A DNA stretch of 64,000 nt from Amblyornis subalaris (Eukaryota; Chordata; Aves; Passeriformes; Ptilonorhynchidae): assembly GCA_018881555.1 (NCBI GenBank), contig JACAXG010000050.1, positions 1,674,001-1,738,000 of the forward strand, given 5' to 3'. Below the pieces are notes generated by a model. It saw only the letters and a program-made list of their open reading frames with translations, was not told the DNA's origin and searched no databases. Position numbers and translations under genes: made by a program. Positions 1-15,288 of the stretch are shown piece by piece; position 1 is the first letter of the stretch; each line of letters starts with the position of its first letter.

Positions 1-3000
1 GAATAATTTTTACAGGTGCCTACTAGACATCCAAAAGTGACACAGAAGAGGACTTTAAAAAGCTTGTCCTGCTCATGAGCATCTCTGTTCCTGAGATGTT
101 GAATAGGCAGCAGAAACTGTCTCTGAGGCAACACAGGCTAGCGGAATAAAGCTTAATTCAGAAACAAAGCGCTCTTGTCAATCTGGCCAAACCCCTCATT
201 TTTCCAAGTGCCAAAAACACACCACAGGTTTCTGGATCCAGGAGGCAGGAAGGAGACATTTGTGTGTGAGTGTTACGGTTACAGAACCAGGAGGTGGAGC
301 CTCAGTGTGGAAGGAATATTTAATACCACCCAGGAAAAGTGTGGGGCTGGAAACCGAAGGCCATTCCCTTGCGTGACTCTTGGGAGAGGTAGCCATCACC
401 AAGACCACACCATCTCAGGGAGAGAAAGCCTGCTGGCCACCACTCCTGCAGCAGTGTGATTAATTTCTAGGTACAACAGAAAGTTGGGATTACTCTTCAG
501 AAGTATTTTGCTTTCTATTTTTCCTCTGGTTTTCCAGCCTATGTTATAAAGCCATGAAAATTTCAGTCAAAAGGTTTTCAACTCATGCAAAGGTAAGTCC
601 CAACACCCCAAACACGTTCTTTTACAGATGTATGTACCTTCATCTTGGCAGAGTTTGCGCAACTACAAAAGCCTGAACAGTAACTTTCTGATGGTCATCT
701 GAAATCACAAATCATCTTCTGAAGCATACCAGAAACCCGTCTCTCTATACGTCTGACACAAATATCCATCCTTTGAACAATCTAGTTGCTTAATTTAATG
801 CCATAGATAATATGGCTGATGCCCTACATTCAAGATAATTTCTTTANTCAGTCTTCTGATATGATTCTAATTGCCAGGGACAAGTAATTCAGTTCTCAAA
901 CGGCAAAAGAGTTGGCAGTCTGGTTTTTCTGCCAGAGCAGCTACTACACAGTGAGATGGACTTGAAAATAAACATCTCTCCTCCCAGAAGGACAACAGGG
1001 AAAACTTCTCATTCAGGATTTACCTTTCCCGTAGAATCAGGCTGTTACTAGTTCATAGGAGTTTTCTCCTCTTTGCAATTAGGCAAGGAGAAAGACTGAC
1101 ACTGCTGTTGATAAAAACATTTCTTATGGTTTTCTCACTGTGCCAGGAAAATTGTTTCATTTGGATCTATAATCTAAAAAGTGATGTTTGTTGTCTAAAC
1201 AACTTAACACAGTAGAAATGTCAGTAATGTTATAAGAAAACTANTAATTAAAAAAAACAAAACTTTGAGCTTTATAATTGGTATTAAGAAGGTTACAGGA
1301 GTAACAAAATTTTTTTCTTGTCTCATGAAAACATACACAATTTATGCTTACCTAAATAAAAAGGAATATTAACTACATATGTATTAACTATCTTTAGCAA
1401 TCACCTATCACAGCCAATCTTGTTGTAGAGAAGGATCTGAATTACCAAGCAAGAGTTTACACAGCATCTTACAGAGCAGCATCAAGAGTGTCAGTTACAT
1501 TACAGAAACATTTTTGAGATATTCTTTAAAATTAAAGAGCTAATAATCAACTTCACTTTTCTGTATCACTAATCTATGTTCTTAGTATGCAGACTGCATT
1601 TTCCTCTGTAATTTTGTAATGATCAAAACTACATCAAAATATCCCTAGCTTTGAACATACACCCTGTAGGTTTGATTCCTGTAATCAGAATGTTGGCTTT
1701 TTCACAACATCGTCTAGTTACTACTGTATCCACTTAAAAGACAACAGTACAGTTATGGGCCATTTTATAAAAGTTGTTTTCATGGCAGGTGCTCGCTCAA
1801 ATTCAGAAGCTACTAACTGATAGAAACTAATTGCCAGGCAAACACAAGTAATGAAGGAAACAGAGAGTATCGATTTGAAACCTGGTCAGAATAACTCACA
1901 AAGAGCAGAGGATGGAAAGCTGCAGACATTCCTCACACCCTTACACTGCCCCAAACTCCATGCACAGAACTAGCTCCTGCCTCATGCCAGAGCTCCTCCT
2001 TCTGCTCCTCAGGCACACAAACCAGAGTCAATCTCAGCATCCATGGCTTGCCACATCAATTTAACGGTCTGAATTCTTTTGGGTTCAATTTTTAAACGAG
2101 AATTTGTTTTCAGTAATAAAAGCAAAACCTTTTGCTGTATGATTCATACCATACCCTAAGTAAAACACACTAAAATAACTCCACAAATCCAGCTGCAATG
2201 GAGTGCAGCAGCAGCCTGTGAGGTACACCAGGCAGCTCCTTAACCCCATGAAGCCCAGCACGTGCCCTCACTGACTGTCGTATTGCTTCCACTCTGNCTG
2301 CACAACAGGGGCCACGCTACAGGAGCCTCAACGCATGTGGAAATATAATGAAAAATGTGCACCTATGGGAGAATATTTCAGCACAAAACCTGAAGAAAAG
2401 CTGATGACTTTCTCATACAAGAGGCCATGAAAATCTTGCTAAGCATGACTCTCGAGCTGGGTATTTGCAAGTTTTACAGACTTAAGACAGAATACCGCTT
2501 TCATGCACAGGGCCACTTTTCACACGATACATATCAGACTCGGTCAGTTTAAAAACAAAATAAAAATTCAGCCTTATAAAAATTGCAGCCATGGAAAAGT
2601 ACCAAGGTAAAGCCAATCTATGAACTACTGTCTACCAACAGTTGACATAGTAGGAGAGTTGCACAGTAAATCCATAAGCACCAAAGGCACTGTACATAAT
2701 CTCAACTGCATTAACAAGCTTATCTAAGATGGACAACATTATCATGCAGCCTTTATATGCTATGGCACAGACAGGATGTGTTTGATGTCACTAAGTGCCA
2801 CAATAAGAGGAGAGGCACTCTGTGGTGGAAATGATAAAGTGATAGAAGAGACAGTCATCCTTCCTCACTAGGAATCTTATCTGTTGCTCTGAAGTAACCT
2901 CTGGCATTAAATTATTAGGATAACTTCTCTCAAGTCCTTTAATAAAGCTTTAATAAAGACATCATTGCTCTTGTCTGCTGACCAACAAGATTATTCTAGA

Positions 3001-6000
3001 TTTATTTATTTTCCTGGAGAGGAGTTATTTACTCTTCAAAAAGGAAGTTTTCTGCCTTCCTGTAATAGCATTAAAGTCTAAGGCATTAGAAACAAGTCAG
3101 ACAAAATAATCAAGTCTCAAAACAAGTGGTATTATGCATTCCACAAACATGCTCAACAGCACACTTGGGCTGGCTGAACACGTCTCCTCCAGACTCTGCC
3201 AGAGATAAAAAAAAAGAAGTCAGCTTTATTANAGAAAATGGTGAATACATGGAAGCAGTCCAAATTTTTACATGATTTATTATCTTTGAGGTTAACTGAA
3301 TCAGCTGTATGCAAAATCTTTGGGGAAACCTTGTGGTTAAGTTCCTTTTTTCTTGGAATCACTGAAGTGTGGGGGTTTTGCTTGAAGCAAGCCAAGTTTA
3401 AACAGAGAAAGATGGTCAGTCAACCAGGATTAAGGACAAATATTGCTGTGTACAGTTCAGAACCACAGATAACAAAAGTAACTGCAATTCTGGAAAAAAA
3501 AAAGTTTCCAAAAAAATTACTGGGGAGTACAGGAACAGGAGGTAAATGGACTTACGTATCAACTGAAGACCCTTTGATAGCAACAGAAACAGGATAACAC
3601 AACTTGAACAATTCAGATCCATGGAAAGAATTGTGTAAATATAAGGAGAGAAAGCCAATATGGAAAACGTGGATTTTGGATTATATTCCTGGAGCAGGGT
3701 TTTCCCTCGTAGGGAACCACAAACAGCAGTCTAAGGAAGCTGCGATCCAGCTACCGCCAAATTTAATTTGTCTTGTGAAAATCCTCCTTTATTCTTTTTA
3801 CTTGGTCACCATCTCAACTTCCAGGTGCCAATACAACCTTTACTGGCAAACAATCCCTTAGACCCTCTGATGTCTAAAGGAAAGGAACAGTTTAATAATT
3901 GTCTGAGGAGTCTTCTGGTCTGGAAATCAGACTCTGAAGAACGATTTTCTCACCAAGCACCTCCAATCATCAAGAGCTGCACCTTCAAAATAAACTGAAG
4001 GGCCAGTGAGCTATGAGGAGAAATTCTGCTCTGCTTCCTTCTTTATTTTTTTCCCCTGCCAATTAAGCAGTGGACATCCTTAGAAATTTCATACACGTCT
4101 GAAATAATACAATGTTNTTAGACATCATGTCTTGGAGCCCTTTTTGGTCCAAAGGCAGGAAGGGGGTTAGGAACTACAACTTGAAAACNAGCAGATTAGC
4201 AGAATGATGTTGCCCACAGGTCAAATCCAAATTAAAAGGAAAAACCCTGTTATTGCTGAGGTCAGCACAGCTTTCATAGAGGAAAGTTTTTCCAGAGGTG
4301 TACAGAGGATATTAACATAGCAAAACCCCACTGACCAGTCTGTACTGGAATATAAGATGACTTATTGCCATTTCTTCCATCTTATGTAAAAAGCTGTGTA
4401 CCTACAATCAGTTTCCTCTGTGCAAGACTAACATCCCATCAAAATTTTCATTTTTGACCATGAAAAAAATGTAAAGTAAACATTATTTTTTAAAAACATT
4501 CCACGATGGATTTTTTTTTCTTCCTTTCTTGCCTTTAAAAACATTTTGGTTATTCTTAATTTTTAAAATCATAAATACAATAAAACCACCACCACTAACA
4601 ACAAAAATAAACCCCCACAGCCAAAACCCAAAAACAAACCAGCACCAAACCCATACATTTAATTCACTCTACATCACTGCATAAAATGAAGGAAAGAAGA
4701 TGGAACATGACAAAAATACCTATTTTGCTTTATTACCCTGTGAACTGAACCCTAGAAACTTCGTCATGGTATAATTCAGATTTGTTTACCTACAAGTTTC
4801 ATACTTCTAACACAATTAGGAGAGAAACTGGCACATATAAGCTGAGTTTTTGAAAACTTCCTGGCAATTCTGCATATGCAATATATATGCAAGTACCACT
4901 GGAAGAGTTTGAATAATAGGAGGTTCTCAACCAATGTAGAATATAATATACATCAGAGAAATATTCCAAGTGAAGAAAAATACCTTTAGGAAAGCAAATA
5001 CTAAAGAATACTTTCTGTACATATATCAGTTTGTCCATTAGTGTTTATATGCTTGGTTTTTAACACACTCAAGACTAAAGTGTTGTTCCATATGTCAATT
5101 TCTTAGGAAAAATGTCCCCATTAACTGCATTTGTTAGATTCAAACATACTGGAATTACGTCCTAAATAAGAAATTCAAAATTTTCAGTGGCTTAGTTANA
5201 AAGAAAAAAAAAGCTCTTATATGACCCCATCTACTCAAATTACGTGATCTACAACAAGCTCTATGATGGAAATATCATGGACATTGGGTTTATCGGTGAT
5301 ATACCTGTGGTTTTTTGCTTTTGCATCTACTCTCTTATGACAGACTTTCCAGGCTATAATTCTACAAGATGAAAGGCCCATTTCAATGAATGTTTATAAA
5401 TGTTGGCTAGATTAAATTGAATCCGAATATTAGACAATGAAAACTCTTGANTAAAACTGCTCTCACACAAGGAGAAAAATTCCCCCCCTTACCAACTCAC
5501 AAAGACAGACCAGGTAGTCTGACGTAAGAAAGTTCATAATCTTTCTACTACGAGTACCAACATTCTCTATTTGTCCTATCTGCACATCAAGCAGTTGAAT
5601 ATTTTATTCCGAGGCTCTTGCTAGGAGACTTTTCCTAATCCCCAGTTGTTTGACACTTGCATTTTGTCTTCACTCTGAAAATATTCCATGACCAGTTCAC
5701 ACAAACTTTTTTTCTTGTACTGGCCTTTAGCACACAGAAGTCCTCACAGCCCAGTATATCCTGGCCCCAACCCAACGTTCCTACGCACAGCAGTTTTATC
5801 CCCTGCATTGCCAGCTCTCAGCCCCCTTCTACTCCATTGCGATCCTTCTTGACCTTCTCTTTGAGATCTTTGCAGGTTCAGCCAGCCTGAAGGTGTGGGC
5901 AGGACAAGGGAAGGAATATGCAAGGCTTGCAAAGAAAGGAGACTCCAGAAGACAAAGCTACTCCAAAATCACAGATCCTCTCTGAATCATGAGCATTTAA

Positions 6001-7224
6001 AAATGTCCAGACAGGTTTTTCATTTACTTGTCAATAAACTGCTTTATTAATACTGAGGGAAGGGGGGGGAGGGGGAATTATCATTAAATCAAGAAATAAA
6101 ACCAGCCCCAGCAGGTACTTTCCCGTGCACAAAGGAAAAGCAGATATGCACCTCTATTGAGACACTGCAAAAAAACCCTAATGACCATAAAAAATAAGGT
6201 GCCATTAAGCAAAACCATTGCAATTTTACTTTAATTCATTTTCCTATGAAAACAAAGACTGCGATCTATCTCTGTGGCCAGGCAGCTCTTTACTAAACGC
6301 ACTTCAAAGACCCATTAACCTTTTGTTAACTTCACTCTACTTTCCAGAGGGTTCTCAAATTCAGCATTCTGGTATCACATTGCAAGTGGACACAGATTAA
6401 ATATGGTGCCTTGTTTTGCCCCCCCTTCGAAGATTTTTATCCTACCTTCTGTCAAAAAGTGTGCNAAATATTTTGCAATGACTTCCATTCTTTTCATAAT
6501 TTCTTCATCAAGACTTACCTTAACAAAATGCAGAGTCAGTTCTATAAGTATACACAGGTGCTCTTCAGAAAAAGATCTCTCAAGAAGTGTGGTCAAGTAA
6601 TACTTACAGCTAGACAGCTACCAACAAAGCTGTTCAAAATTTAAAGCGGCAAGTTGGGAGAAGCTCACAGTTCAACAGTTAAACTGCCACCCACCGAAAN
6701 GACAGAGACAGACTGGTCTCTAACCTCATTTCTTAACTGGATAACATGAGAATAATAGTGGATCAAATTATTATGGCTGAATACAAAAACTATGAGAGGA
6801 GCACAGAAACTAGCAAGTTAGAGAGTAGTTAGAAACAAATGACATTTGGAAATGAGTTTGACTCAGTGACATTCACATAGCATACTTGGGAATCTGCCTG
6901 TGGCAGGCTGCAGTAACGGCTGTATTTGAGAATTAACGGGGAATGAACATGTGAAATATGGCTGAAAGAAAATTCTCTGAAAGTAGCTATCAAAACCCAA
7001 CCTTCTTAAACTGGAAACAGAAAAATGTTGCAGCAATCAGGGTATGAGGACTGGACAGCACTGGAGATACCCAACAACAAATTATTAGGCATTTGTCAGG
7101 AATGAGCCAGGTGTTACCATGCTGCTTTAGAACCAATAGGCAAATTAAACCAGGTCCTATTCCAGCAATATATCTTTTTAATTATTATCTAGATTTTTTT
7201 TGTTTTTAATCAAGCAAACTTCCC
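1..7224. other. Unique intron sequence, no gene seen
   Basis: A+T-rich intron with short open frames only (longest 119 codons at 3238-3597, plus strand, no recognisable domain). An A/C-rich tract lies at 4566-4660 and a G-rich run at 6057-6075. No transposon was confidently recognised. Confidence 0.55.
6057..6075 (+). repeat. Poly-purine G-run with quadruplex-forming pattern
   Basis: GGG-AA-G8-A-G5 satisfies the four-run G-quadruplex pattern with 1-2 base loops on the plus strand. In UST pre-mRNA it would be a C/T-rich tract. Confidence 0.7.
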
Positions 7225-7535
7225 TTGNGTGTTGTTCTGGATCCTATCACTCAATATTCTCATTCATTACTTGAAAAATGCATTAAAGAGGACTGGTATC
7301 AAATTTGACANCAATACCAAATAAAGGGATTTGACATCTGCTGAAAGTCTGAGGAGAACAGAAAGATACTGATCAGTTAACGAAATGGTCTGAAAATACA
7401 AGATGCCATCCAGTAAAAACAAGCATACAAATTTCAACTTGGATAAGGGCAACATCTTCATAAAAGCAGAATGGAAATGAAGGGGAAACTGCAGAAAAGC
7501 ATGTGGGGAGAGATGATNGGAAGTGAATAACAATT
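7225..7535 (+). mobile_element. Ancient CR1 LINE relic (probable)
   Basis: Plus-strand phrases keep CR1 order. 'tcattcattacttgaaaaat' resembles 'atcattaatgacttggatga', 'tcaaatttgacancaatacc' resembles 'gcaaatttgctgatgacacc', and 'gcagaaaagcatgtggggag' resembles 'gcagaaagggatctgggggt'. The match is partial and read by eye. It corresponds to the CR1 reverse-transcriptase region. Confidence 0.5.
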
Positions 7536-10500
7536 CCCTTCCTTTGGATCTCTTTGAGCAGTATGTGAAAGCTTTTCAGGAAGATCATTCCACTCCAGCT
7601 GAAAGTAGAGAGTTTTACTAGCTTGGCAAGGAGTTTGTTTTAACTGACTGTCATATGAAGAAACTTTTTAAGGCTTAGGATTACTCCATATTCCCCTTTT
7701 CCTCCTAAGTGACAAATAACTGCAAGAACATTTGCAAGCCATTTGCCTTCTTCAGAGAAAACTTTTTTCCCCTCTACCCTGCAGAATGCATGATGCAAGG
7801 AAGAAACTCTATGGGAGTGCTGGTGACGGGGCCACANCACTTTCCCTTCCAATGCACACGCTCTCCCCTGCCCAGGGAACAGCACACCCAACTCAGGAGA
7901 TCTCCCTCCCTCTGCACAGCTGAAGTACAGGACTGCAGCTCCACAGATAAACCTTCCCTTTACAAGGCTCTCCTTACCAAAGCGATGACAGTGAGGTTGA
8001 GGGCTGGACAAAGGACATAATGATAGAGCTTCAATGAAGACCTTGTCAAGTGTAAGGCCTCTTAGTCTCACTTCACTCTGCCATTCAGGCGACAAACTCC
8101 AGGGAATCTGTATCTCACCAGACACCTTCTCAGATGATACCAGTCCCAAGAGTTTCCTGTTACATCGATACCAGACATCAGCTCTGCTCTTTCACATGAC
8201 GTTTTTCCAGAGACAAGGGTTTTATTATTTAAACTTAACCCAACTTGTACGCTTTATTCCTGTCCACTGCATTTATGCAGATATATTTCTCTCTTTTCCC
8301 CCTGCACAGGCAATCTTGGCAAACAGCGAGTCAATGAATTTTGGAAAACACCCAGCTGGCAAGTCACCAGTTACTCAAGGAAGACTTTTATTACTATTAT
8401 TAGTATTATTAAGTACTACACTGCAAATACTGTCCAGAAGAAGTTGTTTGTTGAGCGTTTGGTTTGAAGTTCCTGTCCCTGGAGGCACATTTCCGAGAAG
8501 CTGCCTAGGTCTGTGGTCCAACCCCTGCGGCACCTTCCTAGCAGAAGAGAAATGAACACGCTTCACAGAAAATTGGTCACATACAGCTCTAAAGAATTAT
8601 TCATATTTTTATTGTGCTGAAGCCAAATGAATTTTCCTTGCATGTGCTTTTCACAACATCTGAGTCATATGGTTGCTATGATTTTGTCACTCTTCTTTAC
8701 AGAGGCAGCTGCATTTAGGATAATGGACCCCCCATATGAGGCAGCCTGCAGGATCGAGCTGTATGTCTGTTTTTCACTTTCTTCTTAGTTCAGGTTCTCT
8801 TAGTATCCGATCTCAAAAAGTACAAATGAAAATTAAAAGAGAATTTTTTTACAANTTAATTTTACAAGCCTGTCTCCTTTTCCTCCTCTCTACCAGTTTT
8901 TCGTGCCCCAGGAGAATCACTGTAAAACTCTTCCATATACTTACAGGCCTCCTGAGAAGCAACAGCACTCTGTGTAAGAAGGGGTTATCTTTGCATTGCT
9001 TTCTTCTCCAAATACAGAATTAAAAAAAAGAATTACAAATAGTTTAACCATTATTAGCTTCCCATCCTCCAAGGGCTTAACAGACACAAAATTGGAAGTA
9101 GCATTTCTTGCCAAGTCTATTAGAAGCCTAAACGGCAAAATGGAACATATAAGTAGGTCAGATAAGGAACATACTGTACCTAAATGAGCTATTTCTTCTT
9201 TATGACACATTAGCATAAAATTTTATTAATCTCTACTACAAAAAACTACTAAAGCTTCAGATGGTTTTCTAGACTTCAACATGATTTAATAGAAATATTT
9301 TCCATTACTATAAATGCTTTGGCCAAACTACTCATTTTTCACACTACCCAGCTTCTATTCATGAAGGCATTTTAACTCCTTCCTACCCCAGTCTCAAACA
9401 GATGCATTTGAGTGACACAAAGACTTCTCAGTGCAAGAATTTTGTATTTTAAGAATTTCTATATAGAAACTGCATGTTCAAAACCAAGAGGCAAGATTTA
9501 GCAAACACAGAGCACAGCAAACATGGAGCATAGACTTAAACCTGCATTTCTATTTCAGCACCCTTTCATCTCCTGCAACTGTAAAAGGAAAGGGTTAACC
9601 CCATTCCTGTCATTCCAACCCCTTGCAATACATACCTTCTACTTCAGATTTTAGCCTTTACTGAGGAAAGTGTCACTTTGGTACATGGAATAGATAGTTT
9701 CTGAAAGAATTTTCTTCCTCTATAAAGAACTGCAAGTGTCCAGCACAAACTTTTTGATTTCTAGAAAGATTACTTTTTCTGCCTTTTGCCTCATTTCTCA
9801 TGATCTTAAATAAGATTCAGACCCATTTTTGTATGAGTGCATGATTTGTTAGATTGATTCATAAACATTCCACAGGTTGCCCTATGGAAAAAAATGGAAT
9901 GCATTGTTATAAAAACTTTGCTCTTCAAAATCTAATGCTGTCCTCCTCACTGAGGCCTAAGACCCACAACACATACACCAGGCTTACCTGTGTGAAAGAC
10001 ACAACACAACCCTCATGAGTTTCATCAACTCAAACATATCCAGCAGTAAATATAAACACTTACTGATTGTTTTTCCCAGATTTGAAACAGCAAAAATTTG
10101 GCTATCAATTACCAAGCATTGTGTACGCTTTCAATTTGCAAAAGTTTGAGTGAAAACACTTGGAAGACAAGTTTTCAGATTTATTCACTAATTCTTGCTG
10201 CCTTAAGCTCTCCAGTGACTAAAACAACCTCCCAAGTGTCAGCAATGGCAGGTTCTGCATTAACATCTTTATGTGAAAAAGGGAACTACACTGTAGCAGT
10301 GCCATACAACCCCAGAAGCAGACCAAATGTCATCAGCCTCAGCAGAAGTCTTCAAATTGGCATTATTTCTCTCGTGCTCTCTACCTGTCCCAGAAAGATT
10401 TGCACTTTATATATCTATCACTAACCTAACTGGTGAGGAGCTCAAACTGGANGAGAGCAACAAGAGGGTCTAAAATGCATTTTGACTCACTGGGATAACT

Positions 10501-13500
10501 GTTTACTTAGGACTGCTCTTGGGAGCTTTGACCGCACTCATGAACTCTGAGCTGCAAACATTCACTANTGGTAACAATTACCTAGGCGTGCTCTTGCTTT
10601 TTATATCATTTTCCTGTGTTTTATTTAGCTTGGAGAACCACATCAGGATGNCACCACTAAGATGTGGTAGTTTAATAGATCTCTAACTGCCACTCACCAG
10701 CCATCCTGCAGACTGTTTCTTACAAGAGACATCTTAAAATATATGAAAAACATCTGTGCGATGTAGACTGACAATATAGTAGACATTATCTAAATTCAGC
10801 TTCTCAATGTACACATGGACTAAGGTAATTTTTTTACTACATCATTGTATAACTAGATAAATATATATATAAGCAACAACCTCTGCTTTGCCTCAGTGGT
10901 TGGGAGATTTCTAAACAACATTAAATTAGTTATTTAAAAAGCTATAACAAAGGTATTCACATCGTCACATACTACAGATCAGTATAAATTAGATGTATTA
11001 TTGTACTATTGGTGGTGTAATAGTTTTAGGACATGCTTGTCAGCCATCTCTGTAAGGGTAACAACGATTTTTTTATGCCAGAGCTTTATGACAATGCTTT
11101 TAAACTTTTGCTGAAAGGTGAGATTAGGCTTCTTGTTCTAATCACATAGCAGGCAGAGTAGTGTAATTCTACATTTCACAGGGTCATTTCAGCAACAGTA
11201 TTTCACTTCTACAAATATGCATCGAGTTTGGCTGAGATAGAGAGCAAAGAAATTGCAGCATACTGAAATCAACATTCAGATACATGAAAAATGCAATTCT
11301 TTGTCCTTTATTCTGCATTAAATTCTACATTTCTCAGAAAGATGACATTATCAAAAATGATAGAGAAATCTAATCTAGAGAGTTATTTATTGTTTTTCAC
11401 CAAAAAAAGCTTGAAGACCCTCTAGAGCTAAGCCAGGCTACTGTTGATGCTAACTGTCAATCTGGTACTAGAAAAGGTCATTATTAACTATTATTTATAT
11501 AGTATGTATTTGTATTCATAATATTAACCATTAAATGTGTGTTGTTCTTTTTTTACACCCAAAAATGCAAGAAGAATACAAAAAAAATCATCTTATACAA
11601 ATGTAACACATAAGAGGCATCCTCTCCCCTATTACAAAGTTAGGGTTGCAATTTTCTGTGCATCAGAAACTTAAATACTAACTTACATACAATTACAGCT
11701 CAGTTTACTCTTACAAGTTATGCATTTCTTTAAGTAAAAACATTCTTACATGGCAAGATCATCCAGATCTCACTCAATAATTTTCTTATGGCTTTGTCTT
11801 TCTTCCTGGGGGATTTCTGTCCCTTTACAGATGAGGTTCTCCAAGTACAGTAATTCTGAAGTTAAATTATTGAGTTCCCCAGGCAACAACAGATTGCAAA
11901 ACTCACTTATGAGAAGTGAGCCCCATCTAGGATAGCCTGCAGTCTTCACTCAGTAAATGTGTTCACACAAGCACTACAGAAACAAAATCAAATCTCATTC
12001 CATGTACTCAGGTGTTCACTGCTCACAGGTTTTGTTTAGAAAAATTTGGGGGTTTTTTTTGTTTATTGGGTTCTTTGTTGGTTTGAGGTTTTTTAATGCT
12101 TATGTTTTAAAGCCAGGTACTTAAAAATTAAGGAACTTAGCATCTCCAGACATAAAACAATGGTCTGCAGTGTAAAAATCACCAGGACAGACAGACAACT
12201 ACATGGATGGTGCCTGCAGTACTGACATTAGTTACTCATGGAGAATTTAACACTTCTGTGAATTGTCCTGACCTCTGATCCAAAGACAGAGGGTACTTTC
12301 TGAAGAATACTGAACTCTCCCCCTTTGAATGGACTCTTGTGGAAAAGAGATTCTATTCCGAAGAAACACTCAGAAATCAGCATAATGCCACCATCAAATT
12401 TGTTTCAGTCTGATCACAACCTACACACTTGAAAGGAGCACATTCAGCGAACTGCATTGCCACAGCAATTTGCTACCCCAATGTGAACGTGAAATAACCT
12501 TTCAGCAAAGTTGCAGCAGTTTGCTCTGGGCTTCAGTGTCTTTTGGCCTGACAATGCTCTAGGCTTTGGGACACGTGTCAGGACTTTTGGGGCATTATTT
12601 TCCTCTTTAGACCTCAAAAATTCATCTCAGACTTCCTACCACAAGTCATTTTGTTCCAAGTCTTGACATCCTTATGGATCTGCTATCGGCAGCTCTCATG
12701 CTATGGTCAGCCAGTGTCAGCTCCTCAGCTCCCCTAACTCCAAACAAAATACAGCTGTGAAAATACCTCCTCTCTGCTGCTGCTGCAGCTTCACACAAGC
12801 TGTTTAAGAGGTCTGCACTGTTTTCTTCTTGTTTCCCACAGCATTTTCTACTGTATTACATTTTTTAACNATCAAGAGCCCTCCAGAACTTACTTTTGTC
12901 AAACTCTAAGAAACTATGTAATTCCCCTAGCTGCCTCCTCAAAAATAGTACATTATTTTTTAATCAAATTGAAACAAACAAATAAGAAAAAAGAAACCCC
13001 AGCCGTAGACATATTTCTGACACTGAAAACATACCAGCNCAAACAGTTGAAAATCAGGAAGCTGAAAATGGGACCTCAAGGAGGTAAAACTGAGGTAGAA
13101 AACTTGACAAAATGCCATGGCGCTGGGATTACCAATACTTGTATTTCAGAAGACACCAGCATATTTACTCAGGCTGAGATGTGAGTTCACAGCCAAGCAA
13201 TAAAGTGCTTCAAATGACTTGACTGGACCCAGAGTTCCCACTCCTATGCCAGGCACCTTTCCTCCCTTCTTTGCAATCCTTCCTTAAATAAGACAAAGCA
13301 GGGTCATCATCTCAAACATCTCTTAACAGCAATTTTTTCTTCAGACTCATCCTTAAATCCAAATCATTGTTGGACATATTTTGTAAGAGTCATTATGNAA
13401 GTGAACTATTATAAAAGACCTCCGATGGATTACTTTTAGTACCACAGTTCCCGGAAAGCCATGAGAGGAACTGGTATTTTAAAATAAGGTCTACACCAGC

Positions 13501-14842
13501 AACACTTGCAGGACTGAGACTTCAGATTACCACCTCTTTGGAAAGAGGATACAGCCTTCTGACACGTTCATGTAGGGCCCAGCACTCCCTAACTTCATTA
13601 TTAACTAAAACACATCAAGTTTCCAACATCCCTCAAAATTTACTAGTCATTTATCTAAGCCCAGGACTTACACTTTTGACTCCTTTGTTGGCATGTAAAC
13701 AAGCTATGCATTTAGCCCCTAAGAAACCCTGTAATATACTGCTACTTTAGATCATGGAAATTTGAAGAAAGAGGCATAAATACAGCGCCATCACCTGGAA
13801 CATGCCTTGAGTAGCACATAAAGGATTTTGCACAGGCAGCTATACAAGGTGTATATAAAACTACACAATTTTACAGCAAGACAGAGAATCCTATATACCA
13901 GCCCAAGTGGAAACCAGGATCGTTGTGTTGCTTTTGTTTTCTTTTTAAAACAAATGGCCTGGTGCATGAATCACAGCATGAAACCAGTGCACACATANCA
14001 TCACCTCTCACCCCCTTCAATAAAACCAGAAGGTCTAGAGCTTGACAGAAGAACCAGGAAGACCAGTTTTGCGCTCATATAACCTTTCTGGCTTTGGTTT
14101 GTTCATTGTTTCTCTCCTTCTCTCACCTGCTTTTTACAAGTGTGTCTTTATTGTAATGGAATCATATTCTACATATAATCTCGATGGGAAGAAAAGCAAC
14201 TTTGCGCTTGATTCATCATGTCATATTAAGCTACTACATTTCTGCTTGGCCTGGGAAGGATGCCAGCAGGCTAGGCATACTCCTGCCACCTTCGGTTAAG
14301 GAAAAAATTTCAGGGCCTTATGCTTCTTTCCGCACTCAACAAAGTATCGTTTTGTTGNTATTTTTCTTTTTTAATAATGCAGCTGAATGACAGGATCCAT
14401 TTGCACCATGTATTCTCATGGCACTTGCTGAATGTTTAGTCAAATTTTAAGCACCACACCTGAAAGCTATTAACTAACAGAAGTCATCCCTTATGAATTC
14501 CCCAAGAGAAGAACAAAACAAACAAGCAGAAACATGGGAATCAGCACCTCGTCACTGACATTGCAAAGTCTCAGTCCTACGCTGCATCCTTCTGGGCTAC
14601 TCTGGCACTGGGCTGTTGCAGGTCACAGAACTCAGGAAAAGCCCAGACCCTACGTAAAATGCCAGCCTTGTTCTAGGGATTGGGCNATGTCTTCAACCTC
14701 TTCCACCATTACTGCTGAATTTGGGAATGCTACCAGCAACAGTGGGACAACTTTCTTTAAGTTAAATATCTACAGAGTCTGAGACAGTGTTCACAACTGC
14801 CAATGTCCACAGCTCCCAGGAGTCACAAGTCTTGGCTTAGAC
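7536..14842. other. Unique intron sequence, no gene seen
   Basis: A+T-rich intron. Open frames of 103-173 codons occur on both strands between 7640 and 8555 but show no domain and overlap each other. Simple sequence includes a TTA-rich run at 8386-8411, (AT)n at 10859-10871 and a G/T-rich tract at 12045-12100. Confidence 0.55.
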
Positions 14843-15288
14843 CATAGAATCACAGAATCATTTTGGTTGGAAAAGACCTCTAAGATCATCAAGTCTAGTC
14901 ATTAACTCAGTGCTGCCAAGTACACCACTAAACCATATCCCTAAACACCACATCTACACATCCTCTAATACCTCCAGGGATGGTGACTCAACCACTCCCC
15001 TGAGCAGTCTGTTCTAATGCTACCATTCCAGTGGAGAAATTTTTTCTAATATCCAATCTAAACCTCCNCTGGCACAATTTGAGGCCATTTCTTCTTGTCC
15101 TNTCGCTTGTTACTTAGAAGAGATGTACCCCTAGCTTGCTACAACCTCCTTTCAGATAGTTGTTGAGTGATAGAGTCACTTCTGAGTCTCCTTTTCACCA
15201 GGCTAAGCACTGCCGGGTCCCTTAGTTGCTCCTCATAGGACTTTTCTGCTAGACCTTTCACAAGGTTTGTTGATCTTCTCTGGACATG
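14843..15288 (-). mobile_element. CR1 LINE, 3' fragment
   Basis: The plus strand begins CATAGAATCACAGAATCATT, the reverse complement of the CR1 tail. It runs through typical CR1 sequence ('ggttggaaaagacctctaag', 'gcagtctgttctaatgctac', 'cttctctggacatg') to a truncated end near 15288. Two ambiguous bases fall inside. It is a moderately diverged copy. Confidence 0.92.

Noticed and set aside
3238..3597. 119-codon plus-strand frame
   Set aside because: No recognisable motif. Lysine-rich end reflects a local A-run.
4566..4660. A/C-rich and G/T-rich low-complexity tracts (also 12045-12100, 15629-15700, 19780-19840, 25676-25735, 46124-46200, 52550-52625) considered as SINE tails or telomeric tracts
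   Set aside because: No attached element body, both strand orientations occur, and they are common simple sequence in bird introns.
7640..8555. Overlapping frames of 169 (minus) and 173 (plus) codons
   Set aside because: Both strands are open over the same DNA, with no domain, no splice or codon signal and an ambiguous base inside. Chance intronic ORFs.
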